A DNA stretch of 64,000 nt from Natronospirillum sp965602035 (lineage in GTDB: Bacteria > Pseudomonadota > Gammaproteobacteria > Pseudomonadales > Natronospirillaceae). A model generated the notes under the pieces. It had not been told where the DNA came from, searched no databases, and was given only the letters and a program-made list of their open reading frames with translations. Positions 38,769-47,906 of the stretch are shown in pieces. A program made the position numbers and the translations under genes. The DNA lies in NCBI GenBank assembly GCA_965602035.1, contig OZ271919.1:930001-994000 (forward strand). The letters run 5' to 3'. Position 1 is the first letter of the stretch. Every line of letters starts with the position of its first letter.

Positions 38769-39581
38769 ATGAAAACATTGCCACAGTCTGAACAGCCCGT
38801 TATCAGCGTCAGCGATCTCACCATGGCGTTCGGCGATACCGTGGTTCAGGAACATCTGACATTCCAGATCGAGCCCAGGTCTATCTTTATCATTATGGGC
38901 CCGAGTGGCTGTGGCAAAAGTACCCTGATGAAACATCTGATCGGGCTGCTCGAGCCCGCCGCCGGCGAAGTTACCTATTTCGGGGAGAATCTCTGGAGTG
39001 GTGACGAGGCACGACACAACCAGTTGCTTCGACGAATCGGCATTCTGTTTCAGGGGGGCGCTCTCTGGAGCAACATGAGCGTTGAAGAGAATGTGGCACT
39101 GCCACTGCGGATTCACAGCGAGCTGCGTGAAGAACAGATCCGCGACATGGTGGCTCTGAAACTGGCACTCGTCGGGCTGTCCGGGTCGGGCCACAAGTCG
39201 CCGGCTGAGCTGTCCGGGGGCATGCGCAAGCGCGCCGGCCTGGCCCGGGCTCTGGCACTGGACCCGGAGATTCTGTTCCTCGATGAACCCTCGGCGGGGC
39301 TCGACCCATTCAGTGCCCGACGGCTCGACGAACTGATTCTGCAATTGCGCGATGCACTGGCCATCACGATTGTCGCGGTCACCCATGAGCTTCACAGCAT
39401 GATGACCATTGGCGACAACAGTATTTTTCTCGACAATGAAACGAAAACCATTCTGGATCGCGGTGCCCCGCGTGAGCTGAGAGACCACAGTGAGTCTGAC
39501 CGGATACGGGCGTTCCTGAACCGGGAGGCAGACATTCAGACAGACGGATCAACCGATTCCGGTAAAAGTGAGCACACATGA
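38769..39581 (+). CDS. ABC transporter ATPase, MlaF-like
   Basis: 270 aa with Walker A IIMGPSGCGKSTLM (about residues 40-53), signature LSGGMRKRAGLARALA, Walker B PEILFLDEPSAGLDP and the H-loop TVVAVTHELHS-type segment (IVAVTHELHSM). It drives the MCE lipid transporter. It starts 2 bases after the permease stop and overlaps the MCE gene by 4 bases. Confidence 0.95.
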   Translation: MKTLPQSEQPVISVSDLTMAFGDTVVQEHLTFQIEPRSIFIIMGPSGCGKSTLMKHLIGLLEPAAGEVTYFGENLWSGDEARHNQLLRRIGILFQGGALWSNMSVEENVALPLRIHSELREEQIRDMVALKLALVGLSGSGHKSPAELSGGMRKRAGLARALALDPEILFLDEPSAGLDPFSARRLDELILQLRDALAITIVAVTHELHSMMTIGDNSIFLDNETKTILDRGAPRELRDHSESDRIRAFLNREADIQTDGSTDSGKSEHT

Positions 39582-40753
39582 GTAAATACGGGCCGGCCAA
39601 GATCGGACTCTTCACACTGGTCGCGATGGCGATTCTTATCGGCGGTATACTCATATTCGGCGGCACACGCTGGCTGGAGCCCAGCACCCGCGCGGTGCTC
39701 TACTTCGAAGAGCCGGTGGGTGGGCTGTCAGTGGGTTCCACCGTGAATTTCCGTGGCGTTAGGGTCGGCGAAGTGGAACGCCTCAGCCTTGAGTTGAACC
39801 CGGAGACGGCAGAAGCCATTGTCGTGGTCATTGTGCGCCTCGCACCCGGAGAGCACTTCGCCGGTGGCGTCGAGCTGGCCAATGATGAAGAACCGATCGC
39901 GCTGCAGTACTGGATCGATCAGGGCCTGATTGCCCAACTGAATGCCAGCAGTCTGCTCACCGGCCAGTTATCGATTCAGCTCAACCTGGAGCCGGACGCG
40001 AAACCGACGCGGCAGAACCGTGGCTCTCAGTACCCTGAAATCCCGGTGGTTCGCTCCGAGGTGGAACAGGTCCGCGAGGCCATTGCCACGGTCGACTGGC
40101 TCGGTCTGGTGGAGCGCTTTGACTCCACCCTGGTCAGCATCACGGAGCTGACCGACACGCTTCAGCAGGAGCTTGACGGCGTCGGCGAGAACATTCGCGC
40201 CACCTCCGCCTCCACGGAAACGCTGGTACGGGAGCTGCGCGATACTCTGGCGCGCACTGAGACTGCGGTCAGCAGCCTGGCCAGCCAGGCTGAGAGTACA
40301 CTGAACACCTCGGAAGAGGTTATCCAGCGCGTGGGTGGCGACGCGTCAGATACCCTGGCCGGTTTCGACCGGATTTCGGCTGAAGCCAGCGACACCCTGG
40401 CGGACATTTCGGCGCTCAGTCAGCAATCGAATGAGTCCATAGAGGCGCTCAGTGCACAGATTGAGCAGACGCTGGCAGCGATCGAACAGTTGAGCAATCA
40501 GGCCGATGATTCACTCAGTGGCCGCAATGCGGAGCTGGAAAGAGTGCTGACGCTGACTGAGCAGACCATGACAGGGCTGAATAACGTGGTGCAGCAACTG
40601 GAAGATGCCGCCGACCCTCGTTCCCAGGAACGCGATGACATCCGCCAGACCCTGCGGAACCTGAGCGACGCCAGTGCTGCCCTGGTGCGAATTGCCGACA
40701 TGATCGAACGCGACCCGCAATCCATATTTCTGGGCACCGAAGGAGAACGCTGA
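39578..40753 (+). CDS. MCE (MlaD-type) substrate-binding protein with coiled-coil tail
   Basis: 391 aa. An N-terminal TM helix (IGLFTLVAMAILIGGILIF) is followed by one MCE domain (LYFEEPVGGLSVGSTVNFRG, VGEVERLSL), then about 200 residues of coiled coil rich in Ser/Thr/Glu. A single MCE domain plus a long helix fits a periplasm-spanning hexameric channel such as those of Mla/Pqi-type systems. Cotranscribed with permease, ATPase and the lipoprotein. Confidence 0.93.
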   Translation: MSKYGPAKIGLFTLVAMAILIGGILIFGGTRWLEPSTRAVLYFEEPVGGLSVGSTVNFRGVRVGEVERLSLELNPETAEAIVVVIVRLAPGEHFAGGVELANDEEPIALQYWIDQGLIAQLNASSLLTGQLSIQLNLEPDAKPTRQNRGSQYPEIPVVRSEVEQVREAIATVDWLGLVERFDSTLVSITELTDTLQQELDGVGENIRATSASTETLVRELRDTLARTETAVSSLASQAESTLNTSEEVIQRVGGDASDTLAGFDRISAEASDTLADISALSQQSNESIEALSAQIEQTLAAIEQLSNQADDSLSGRNAELERVLTLTEQTMTGLNNVVQQLEDAADPRSQERDDIRQTLRNLSDASAALVRIADMIERDPQSIFLGTEGER

Positions 40754-41328
40754 TGCGCAATGGACCCCGACACCACCGTGCCGGCATTACCCTGATTCTG
40801 GCATTGGTGGTTTCAATGCTGGTCGCTGGCTGTGCCGTGCGGTCCTCGCCACCACCCACGTATTATTCAATCAGCCCAATGGAACTGAGTACGCCTTCAG
40901 ATCCACTCCCGGTGAGAGTGGCCAGGGTAAGGGTGCCGGAGTACATCGACAACGACCGAATTTGGGTTCGCGAGGACAACCAGCGTGTGGTCAGCGTTCC
41001 ACGTGCCCGGTGGGCCGAACCACTGTCGCCGGCGATCACCCGTGAGCTGCGAATTGCATTGAGCGCCCAATTAACAGAAGACCGGAACAGCCCGACCCTG
41101 ATCGTTGATATTGATCGCCTCGAAGCACAGTGGCTTGGCAGTCGCCAGCGGGTGATACTGAGCGCACGCTGGAAACTGGATGGCAATCCAGCAACTGAAC
41201 AATATCACTGGGAAGACGAGCGAATGATTCAGGACCGGCAAAGCGATACCATCGCACGTGCAATGACCGACCTGTTATCATCCATGCGCACCGACATTCG
41301 TAACGAGCTGCGCAGCGTTCTGCGGTGA
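40753..41328 (+). CDS. ABC-type transport auxiliary lipoprotein (PqiC-like)
   Basis: 191 aa with a lipobox (LVVSMLVAGC) and the family's YYSISPMEL opening after the lipid anchor, VRVPEYIDNDRIWVRED in the middle and a C-terminal helix ending the ABC_trans_aux domain. It would be the outer-membrane partner of the MCE complex. Its ATG overlaps the MCE stop by one base. Confidence 0.92.
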   Translation: MRNGPRHHRAGITLILALVVSMLVAGCAVRSSPPPTYYSISPMELSTPSDPLPVRVARVRVPEYIDNDRIWVREDNQRVVSVPRARWAEPLSPAITRELRIALSAQLTEDRNSPTLIVDIDRLEAQWLGSRQRVILSARWKLDGNPATEQYHWEDERMIQDRQSDTIARAMTDLLSSMRTDIRNELRSVLR

Positions 41329-41401
41329 CTTGAGGGGGGCTCGTCGCGCGAGGACCAAGACGCCCCTGCGCCGGCATTTCAGCAATACAGGATCACAAAA
41401 G

Positions 41402-41944
41402 ATGGCGAAATCTCTGGCAGACCAGCTACTCGGCGCCGGGCTGGTGGACAAGCAGAAAGCAAAGAAAATCCAGCAGGAAAAGCGCAAGCAGAGCAAGCAA
41501 CAGAAAAAGGGCCAGACACCCGAAGACGACACGAAGGCGCGTCTGGCTCAGCAACAGGCCGAGAAAGCCGAACGCGATCGACAACTCAACCGCGAACGTA
41601 AGGCGGCTGAAGAGGCCAAAGCGGCCCGGGCACAGGCCAGCCAGATGCTGCAACAGCACCGCCAGCCCGTCGACGGCGAAGTTGGCTTCAACTTTACCGA
41701 CCCGCGCATCAACAAGATCAAGCGCGTATTTGTCAGCGAGAAGGCGCAACATCAATTGGCCAATGGCACGCTGGCTATCTGTGCCGATGACGACCGGTAT
41801 GTGGTGGTGCCCCGAGCCACCGCCGACAAGGTTGCCGAACGGTTTCCCGAGGCGCTGGTATTCCTGGCCGATCCGAGCAACGATCAGCCGGATGAAGACG
41901 ACCCCTACAAGGATTTCCCGATTCCCGACGACCTGATGTGGTAA
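41402..41944 (+). CDS. DUF2058 family protein (YaiL-like)
   Basis: 180 aa. It starts MAKSLADQLLGAGLVDKQKA and has a highly charged Lys/Gln/Glu-rich helix, then a C-terminal domain with FNFTDPRINKIKRVFVSE and RYVVVPRATADKVAERFP. This arrangement is typical of YaiL/DUF2058, whose role is unclear. ATG 41402 is preferred over the open frame from 41330. Confidence 0.9.
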   Translation: MAKSLADQLLGAGLVDKQKAKKIQQEKRKQSKQQKKGQTPEDDTKARLAQQQAEKAERDRQLNRERKAAEEAKAARAQASQMLQQHRQPVDGEVGFNFTDPRINKIKRVFVSEKAQHQLANGTLAICADDDRYVVVPRATADKVAERFPEALVFLADPSNDQPDEDDPYKDFPIPDDLMW

Positions 41945-42412
41945 TCAGGGCGCTTTGTAAGCTCTGACCATATCGATATGAAGAATTCCGTCCTCGTCGT
42001 ATTCCTGCCCCACCTGGCGAAACCCGTAGGACTCATAGAACGCACGCAGATAGACCTGTGCGCCGATTTCGATGGCCTGGCCCGGGTACTTGGCTTCCGT
42101 GAACCGTATTGCCTCCGCAAGCAGCGTACGGCCGGCACCTGACCCACGAAAAGCCGGCAAGGTCATTATGCGCCCGATGGACGGCCCCCTGAACTTCAGC
42201 CCCGGTGGCACCACCCGCGCGTAGGCCGCCAGTGCACCGTTTATTCTCCCCAGACCGTGCCAGGCCTCCAGATCCAGCGCATCGGTTTCCTGGTAGGGGC
42301 ACTCCTGTTCTACCACAAACACCGATTCCCTGGCCTGGATCATAGTGTGCACGTCGCGTGGGGCCAGATCATCGAGAACTCGCCACTGGAATTCCATCGT
42401 CGCAGCCGTCAT
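41945..42412 (-). CDS. elaA: GNAT family N-acetyltransferase, ElaA type
   Basis: 155 aa with the ElaA pattern: LAPRDVHTMIQARESVFVVE, QECPYQETDALDLEAWH, and the acetyl-CoA loop GRIMTLPAFRGSGAGRTLL. Substrate unknown. The ATG overlaps the stop of the YqhA-like gene by 4 bases, so the two are coupled. It is tail to tail with DUF2058. Confidence 0.93.
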   Translation of the reverse strand: MTAATMEFQWRVLDDLAPRDVHTMIQARESVFVVEQECPYQETDALDLEAWHGLGRINGALAAYARVVPPGLKFRGPSIGRIMTLPAFRGSGAGRTLLAEAIRFTEAKYPGQAIEIGAQVYLRAFYESYGFRQVGQEYDEDGILHIDMVRAYKAP

Positions 42413-42957
42413 TTGTGTTTTGGCCCGTGATGCCAGCTCATAAGGAACAGCGCCAGGGCGAGGGCCAATACGGACAAAGCGAGGTAAATGGCGTCCAGTG
42501 GGGTCGCGAAGCGGATATCCACCACGGCCCGGAAAAATTCAATGATGACCGCAAGAATCACCACACGCACGATCTTGTCTTTCAGTTCGTCGAACGAACC
42601 GACATTGAATGGATGATAGCCGTCGTGATTATCTGCACGGTCAATGGGCGAGATGAACAGCCGGTATATACCGAGCGCGAAAATCAGCAGTACCAGCGCC
42701 ACGAGGTAAATATCGACGGCCAGAATAACGTCGGTGACGATGAAGTCGTGAATGTCCTGGTCGCTCACACCGGCATAATAGACGACCGTGTCGATCGCTA
42801 CGCCGATCAGGTCGACTGTACCCACCAGGAACAGCACCAGTGAGGCCAGCAGGCTCGCTACCACGGCAATCACCACGAGAAAACGGGAACGCCAGAGAAA
42901 CTGTTCGAATACCCCTTCCACGCGCTTTACCGCTGGTTCATCCCTGTGATCTGCCAT
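42409..42957 (-). CDS. UPF0114 / YqhA family membrane protein
   Basis: 182 aa with four TM helices (SRFLVVIAVVASLLASLVLF, ILAVDIYLVALVLLIFALGI, IVRVVILAVIIEFFRAVVDI and a final C-terminal helix). The FISPIDRADNHDGYHPF segment and the DELKDKIVRVV stretch are typical of the family. Function unknown. Confidence 0.9.
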   Translation of the reverse strand: MADHRDEPAVKRVEGVFEQFLWRSRFLVVIAVVASLLASLVLFLVGTVDLIGVAIDTVVYYAGVSDQDIHDFIVTDVILAVDIYLVALVLLIFALGIYRLFISPIDRADNHDGYHPFNVGSFDELKDKIVRVVILAVIIEFFRAVVDIRFATPLDAIYLALSVLALALALFLMSWHHGPKHK

Positions 42958-43130
42958 ACCGCAACAAACTCTCCCAACACCGGGTCATGGTCAAGTGCCC
43001 AATGATGCGCCAAATCCGTTCAGATGAGAACCGGATGCCCGCACAGTTGTCGCATTGGAAGACATAGGGTTGCAGCGTCTACACTGACACTGCAACTCAA
43101 GAGAAACCATCGGAAACAGGAGATACCCTC

Positions 43131-43337
43131 ATGTCCGCTCATATCTATAAGTACATTGAAGTGGTCGGCTCATCCACACAGGGCACGGACGACGCCATTC
43201 GCAATGCCATCGCCAAGGCCGCGGAAACTGTGCACAACCTGGACTGGTACGAAGTCGTTGAATCGCGCGGCCACATCGAAGACGGCGAGATCGCGCACTA
43301 CCAGGTCACTGTGAAAATCGGCTTCCGGCTCGACTGA
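43131..43337 (+). CDS. Dodecin family flavin-binding protein
   Basis: 68 aa, the usual length. The sequence opens with YKYIEVVGSSTQGTDDAIRN and continues to NLDWYEVVESRGHIEDGEI, including the Trp that stacks on the flavin and the closing VTVKIGFRLD strand. Dodecamers store or buffer flavins in the cytoplasm. The upstream region has a GGAGATACC ribosome binding site. Confidence 0.96.
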   Translation: MSAHIYKYIEVVGSSTQGTDDAIRNAIAKAAETVHNLDWYEVVESRGHIEDGEIAHYQVTVKIGFRLD

Positions 43338-43445
43338 GTCCGGGCACGATAAAAAGGCGTGCAGGGCCCGGTGAAAGTCGTATCATTATTGAAGTCAGGT
43401 GCCAGACCTGGCCACACTACGTCCACACGACATTGGGCCCTCAGC

Positions 43446-43859
43446 ATGCGCATTGATATTGAAACCACCGTGAACGCCCCGCTGGATCAAGTCTGGTCTT
43501 CGTGGGTCACCCCCGATGACATACGCCAATGGAATTTTGCCTCCGACGACTGGGAATGCCCCGATGCGCGCATTGACCTGCGCGAGGGCGGTACCTTCAG
43601 CTATCGTATGGCCGCGAAAGATCGCTCAATGGCGTTCGATTTCGACGGTACCTTTACATCAGTGACGCCGAAGAAGCATATTGAATTTGTGCTGGGTGAC
43701 GAGCGTACAGTCAGTGTCCGGTTCACGGAGACGTCCAATGGCGTCCGGGTGGCCGAATCATTTGATGCGGAAAATGAGAACTCTGCCGAGCTTCAGCGCC
43801 AGGGCTGGCAGAACATCCTCGACAACTTCCGCCGTCATGCCGAGAGCAAAAAGACATGA
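43446..43859 (+). CDS. SRPBCC (AHSA1-like) ligand-binding domain protein
   Basis: 137 aa with the START-like fold motifs IETTVNAPLDQVWSSWVTPD, REGGTFSYRMAAKD and the C-terminal helix LQRQGWQNILDNFRRHAE. It is close to the activator of Hsp90 ATPase family in bacteria, whose ligands are mostly unknown. ATG 43446 is preferred over the upstream frame opening at 43359. It overlaps the next gene by 4 bases. Confidence 0.9.
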   Translation: MRIDIETTVNAPLDQVWSSWVTPDDIRQWNFASDDWECPDARIDLREGGTFSYRMAAKDRSMAFDFDGTFTSVTPKKHIEFVLGDERTVSVRFTETSNGVRVAESFDAENENSAELQRQGWQNILDNFRRHAESKKT

Positions 43860-44158
43860 AGCTCGCCATTGCCGCTGCTCTGCGAAGCCATCGGATCTTC
43901 CTGTGGATCGCCCTGGGCACCGCCCTGCTATTGCTTGTTCCCCTCACCATTGAACCCTTTATTGCCAGCATGAACTGGGGGTCGGAAGACTTCATGGCCA
44001 TGGGGCTGTTGTTATTCACGAGCGCCAGCCTGTTTGTGCTCGTCGCCCGCCGGCTGGCGTTCAAATACCTTGGCATTGCTGCGGTGGTATTCGCCGTGCT
44101 CTTTGTTTATGTTTGGGCCGAATTGGCCGTTGGCATCTTCACCAACATCGGTAGCTGA
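43856..44158 (+). CDS. Small three-helix membrane protein
   Basis: 100 aa with three hydrophobic helices (IFLWIALGTALLLLVPLTIE, FMAMGLLLFTSASLFVLVA, YLGIAAVVFAVLFVYVWAEL). No family assigned. Its ATG is fused to the stop of the SRPBCC gene, suggesting joint translation. Confidence 0.75.
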   Translation: MKLAIAAALRSHRIFLWIALGTALLLLVPLTIEPFIASMNWGSEDFMAMGLLLFTSASLFVLVARRLAFKYLGIAAVVFAVLFVYVWAELAVGIFTNIGS

Positions 44159-44196
44159 CAGGCCAATGCCATTCATTTCACAAGGATGCGGCACGC

Positions 44197-44601
44197 ATGG
44201 ACAACCGGGCCATTGTTGAGCAGTTTTTCGAGGTCGTCTACAACCAGCACGACACCCGTTTCATTCCCCAATACTTCGCCCCCGACTACCACGAACACAC
44301 CGAGGACGGAGCGCGTAACAGCAGTGATTGCGAACGCATTATTCTGGGCTCATTCGATGCCTTTCCAGACTTGCGTGTGGACGTTCATGACGTGCTGGTC
44401 GATGGTGACCTTGTGGCTTCACGCCAGTCCTTCACCGGCACCCACCGTGGTAAGTTCCTCGGATTCCCGGCCAATGGCGCGCAGGTGCATTTCGAAGCGA
44501 TGGAATTTTTCCGCATAACGAATGGCCGGGTTACGGAATCCTGGGGAGCCTGGCCGCTGCACGACATCATTCAGCAAATCACCGGCTCAACGAATGGTTA
44601 G
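44197..44601 (+). CDS. SnoaL-like polyketide-cyclase fold protein
   Basis: 134 aa with the SnoaL layout: VEQFFEVVYNQHDTRFIPQY, APDYHEHTED, ILGSFDAFPDLRVDVHDVLV, FTGTHRGKFLGFPANGAQV and a final IQQITGS helix. Members are small enzymes or ligand binders; the substrate is unknown. Its 3' end overlaps the start of barrel paralogue 3 by 8 bases. Confidence 0.9.
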   Translation: MDNRAIVEQFFEVVYNQHDTRFIPQYFAPDYHEHTEDGARNSSDCERIILGSFDAFPDLRVDVHDVLVDGDLVASRQSFTGTHRGKFLGFPANGAQVHFEAMEFFRITNGRVTESWGAWPLHDIIQQITGSTNG

Positions 44602-45748
44602 ACAGGGGCTCCTGTTCTGTCTGTTCGCCAGTGTGCTCTGCGTACCTGCGCTGGCGCAGTCCGGGTCCGAGGAATCCACCGGGCAGTCGGAATCTGCCCC
44701 GGCGGAAGAGAGCCAGACCCGACCCGAAAACGGGGAATCCATTCCCGAAATCGTCAAGGAACGCCACACCTCAACGGCGTCGTCGGCCGAAGCACAGTTT
44801 CCGGATGTACCGGGCTGCGCCCCACTGCAGGGTGATCCCGACGACCTGCCGGCCGCGGATCAGGCGCACCGGTTTATCTCACAGTCACTCTGCAGGCCCG
44901 TCGACGAGCTTAACGAGAGCATCGCCGATATTGAGGAAGTCCCCGTGCCCGGCGCAGACTCCGAGAGCAGAGACACCCGTACAGAACCGGACCCCGCACC
45001 ACCCGTGGCCCCGGAGTCCGGCACGGTTCTGCTGCGTCTCAGCACCAGTCTCGACTGGCAGGCACGGCAACCGATTCAACCGGGCGCTGACATCAGCGCC
45101 AGTTTTCGGCTCAGCAGCCTGTACCGCCGGATCAACCGGATACAGCGGCAGACAGCAGATGCCATGGACCTTGAACAGTTAGATCCGTCCGACCCTCGCT
45201 ACTGGGCGTTGGCACCAGCCATCATCGCCGTGGAGAATACAGACATCGGTCTGAACGGCTGGCACCCCTTTGTGCGTTTTCGCCTGAACCTGGAGCGAAC
45301 CTGGCGCAATGGCGTACGTCATCGGCTGAGGCCCGAGCTGTTCTGGCGGTGGGACGACGGTTACGGCGCCGCGGGTGCGTGGCGTTTGAGCTACCCGACG
45401 TCCGGTGACGGGGAATGGGCTCTCAACAACGAATTCGAGCTGAGTGAAGCGTCACATCGGTCGGGAGACGGTACCGAATGGGCCCAGGAGTTGACTTATC
45501 AGCATCACCTTGCCGAATCATTCGTGATCACCGGACGGCTGGCACACCGTGGCGATTCTGAACCGGTGTGGCGGGCCGAAGAGCGGCGCACCGACGTGCG
45601 CATCCGCCGCAGCCTGTGGCGCCCCTGGCTGATTACGGAGCTGGAACCCTACCTGCTCTGGGAACGGGAAACCGGGTGGGACACCACACCTGGTGTGTTC
45701 CTTCGCCTGCAGGTGGAATTCGGCAACTATGAGCTGTACGACGACTGA
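44594..45748 (+). CDS. Secreted barrel-like protein, paralogue 3 of 3
   Basis: 384 aa, the longest of the three, with a clean signal peptide (GLLFCLFASVLCVPALAQ) and a roughly 115-residue acidic, Pro-rich linker holding two Cys. The conserved module follows: FWRWDDGYGAAGAW, LNNEFELSEAS, LTYQHHLAES, GRLAHRGDSEPVW, RRSLWRPWLITELEPYLLW, ending FGNYELYDD. Unlike the other two it is at the end of an operon (SRPBCC, membrane protein, SnoaL) and overlaps the preceding gene. Confidence 0.8.
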   Translation: MVRQGLLFCLFASVLCVPALAQSGSEESTGQSESAPAEESQTRPENGESIPEIVKERHTSTASSAEAQFPDVPGCAPLQGDPDDLPAADQAHRFISQSLCRPVDELNESIADIEEVPVPGADSESRDTRTEPDPAPPVAPESGTVLLRLSTSLDWQARQPIQPGADISASFRLSSLYRRINRIQRQTADAMDLEQLDPSDPRYWALAPAIIAVENTDIGLNGWHPFVRFRLNLERTWRNGVRHRLRPELFWRWDDGYGAAGAWRLSYPTSGDGEWALNNEFELSEASHRSGDGTEWAQELTYQHHLAESFVITGRLAHRGDSEPVWRAEERRTDVRIRRSLWRPWLITELEPYLLWERETGWDTTPGVFLRLQVEFGNYELYDD

Positions 45749-45768
45749 GGCTTTTTCGGTTATCCACA

Positions 45769-46188
45769 CTACTCGGCCGGATACCGCCGGGCCAGCTCTT
45801 CGACTGAATCCACAATCAGTTGCTCCAGCACATCCAGATCGATATCCGACAACCGTTTCACGTAGAGGCAAGCCTTCCCCATGCGATGCTTGCCCAGTTT
45901 TTCCAGCAACGCCGCCTGATCCGGCCCACTGGCCAGCAGATAAATACTGATCGAGTCCTTTCTGGACGAAAACCCGGTGCGCAGGAAGTCCCCTTCCCGG
46001 CCACTGTCATACCGATAATGGTACTGGCCGAAACCGACAATGCTGTCGCCCCACATTACCGGCGAGGCCCCCGTGATACCGGCCATCATCTCGGTGAGCA
46101 GCTTGCAATCGGCCAGCCGTTCGGGGCTCTCAATGGCTTTCAGGTAGGCGGAAACCGGCTGCTTCGTGGGTTGGGTCTTGTTGGCCAT
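45769..46188 (-). CDS. DUF1801 family protein
   Basis: 139 aa. PVSAYLKAIESPERLADCKL, GASPVMWGDSIVGFGQYHY and the C-terminal GKACLYVKRLSDIDLDVLEQ are typical of the YdhG/DUF1801 fold. Function unknown. It is monocistronic and convergent with barrel paralogue 3. Confidence 0.9.
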   Translation of the reverse strand: MANKTQPTKQPVSAYLKAIESPERLADCKLLTEMMAGITGASPVMWGDSIVGFGQYHYRYDSGREGDFLRTGFSSRKDSISIYLLASGPDQAALLEKLGKHRMGKACLYVKRLSDIDLDVLEQLIVDSVEELARRYPAE

Positions 46189-46304
46189 GGTGTGTCATCC
46201 CTGGTTCAGGAAGGATTAATGACCGCGATAATGGGCCGACGTCGGTCACTTCATGTCACAATGCCACTCATCGGAACAGAACGCCACAACCGGAGCCAGC
46301 ACCC

Positions 46305-46967
46305 ATGTCTGACAGCCAAACGCCCACTCACGAGACATCCGTAATGCTCATGGGTGCCACCGGCCTGATCGGCCGTCACGCCCTTCCCATGCTCGCCGAA
46401 TCGTTCGACACTGTCTGGCTACCCGGCCGGCGGCCGCCAGAACCGTTACCGGGGAACGGCACCTTCATCCAGACCGACTTTGAAGACCTGAGCTCACTCG
46501 ATACCACCGTGGACAGCGCGCCCGATGTGCTCTGCATCGCCTTCGGCACGACAATACGGGATGCCGGCAGCCAGAACGCCTTCCGCCGCATTGATTTCGA
46601 CTACCCGCTCGCCCTTGCCCGCTGGGCACAGAACCGGGGCACCCGCCGCATCTGCCTCATTTCCGCGGTAGGTGCCGATGCTGGCTCCCGCGTATTCTAC
46701 AGCCGCACCAAGGGCGAACTCGAAGACGCCCTGCGCGCCCTGCCCCTCGACAGCCTGCATATACTGCGCCCCTCCCTCTTGCTGGGGCCCCATAAACGCC
46801 GGCCCATGGAAACCGTCAGCCAGGTCATAATGGGACCGTTGGCTCCGGTAATACCCGCGAAATACCGCCCGATCAAGGCCGAGCAACTGGCACGACGCCT
46901 TACGCTCTGTGCCACTGATGGCGGCGAGGGAACAACGGTTCTGGAAGGCCGGGCCTTGTTCGAGTGA
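46305..46967 (+). CDS. NAD(P)-binding Rossmann-fold protein (HTATIP2-like)
   Basis: 220 aa. The N-terminal NAD(P) motif is SVMLMGATGLIGRHALPMLA, with an SDR-type SAVGADAGSRVFYSRTKGELE segment holding the Tyr/Lys region (YSRTK), and LHILRPSLLLGPHKRRP toward the C terminus. It resembles atypical short-chain dehydrogenases of the HTATIP2 group. Substrate unknown. Confidence 0.88.
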   Translation: MSDSQTPTHETSVMLMGATGLIGRHALPMLAESFDTVWLPGRRPPEPLPGNGTFIQTDFEDLSSLDTTVDSAPDVLCIAFGTTIRDAGSQNAFRRIDFDYPLALARWAQNRGTRRICLISAVGADAGSRVFYSRTKGELEDALRALPLDSLHILRPSLLLGPHKRRPMETVSQVIMGPLAPVIPAKYRPIKAEQLARRLTLCATDGGEGTTVLEGRALFE

Positions 46968-47011
46968 TAGTCACCACGTAATACTCAGGGCCTGGCATTC
47001 TGGCCCCCTGA

Positions 47012-47728
47012 TCAGGTGCCGACCGCCATGTGGCCCAGCACACCCAGCAGAAAACCGGCAACCGCACCCAACGGTGGCACCCAGTGATTGCTCAGTCTGG
47101 CCTGAGGGGCAATGTCCTGAAAGATGATGTACAGGATACCACCGGCTGCAAACAGCATGATGCCGGAAACCACCTGCGGATAATCGGACAGCACAAAGTA
47201 CCCGATGGTTCCGGCAATCGGGCCCAGAAACGCCATGGTCAAAAAGGCTCCCAAAACACGCCGACGGCTGTAGTGACTGGCCTCCGTGATTTCCCGGTAG
47301 GCATTGAACCCTTCAGGGAGATTCTGCAACGCAATGAGCCCTGCCAGAAGCAGACCGGCCTCCTTCGAAAAGCTGAACGTCGCGCCCAGCGCCAGAGCCT
47401 CGGGCACAAAATCAGACAACATGGCGGTTAACTGGCTGAACGGCGTATTGTTCGCCACAAGTCGGATATCGAGGGCCATAAAGACCAGCCCCCCGCCTGC
47501 AAAACAGACCGTAACCAGTAACGGGGTTAAATTACTCACGCCCTGAGGCACCAGAACCAGTGCAACCGCCGACAGAAGCGCCCCGCCACCAAAGGCAATG
47601 ATGCCGTGGCGTAATTCCTCTTCCAGCCAACGTGGACTGATGCGCTCAATGAGCGCAATAGACGCACCAACCGGCATCGCGAGGCCGGCCATCAGCGTTA
47701 AACCAATGATTCGAATCAGTTCATTCAT
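47012..47728 (-). CDS. ZIP family divalent metal transporter
   Basis: 238 aa with about eight TM helices. The metal-binding helices carry MLSDFVPEALALGATFSF and LIALQNLPEGFNAYREIT, the His-poor but canonical N/P/E pattern of ZIPs. Likely substrates are Zn2+, Fe2+ or Mn2+. It is the last host-like gene before the accessory island. Confidence 0.9.
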   Translation of the reverse strand: MNELIRIIGLTLMAGLAMPVGASIALIERISPRWLEEELRHGIIAFGGGALLSAVALVLVPQGVSNLTPLLVTVCFAGGGLVFMALDIRLVANNTPFSQLTAMLSDFVPEALALGATFSFSKEAGLLLAGLIALQNLPEGFNAYREITEASHYSRRRVLGAFLTMAFLGPIAGTIGYFVLSDYPQVVSGIMLFAAGGILYIIFQDIAPQARLSNHWVPPLGAVAGFLLGVLGHMAVGT

Positions 47729-47906
47729 CGCTGGGTACGATACCTATCAGTTTGCAACAACGCCAATAGCGTCGGTGCTAACCTGACACCCGAGCGCCCA
47801 GTCCTCGGGCGTGCTCACCGTCCGAGATGACTGCACCCCGAATCCGTTCCATCCTCCGCGCGGATGTCTGAAACCGGCTCGCCCCCGCCGGCCTCTAGCT
47901 TGCTGA

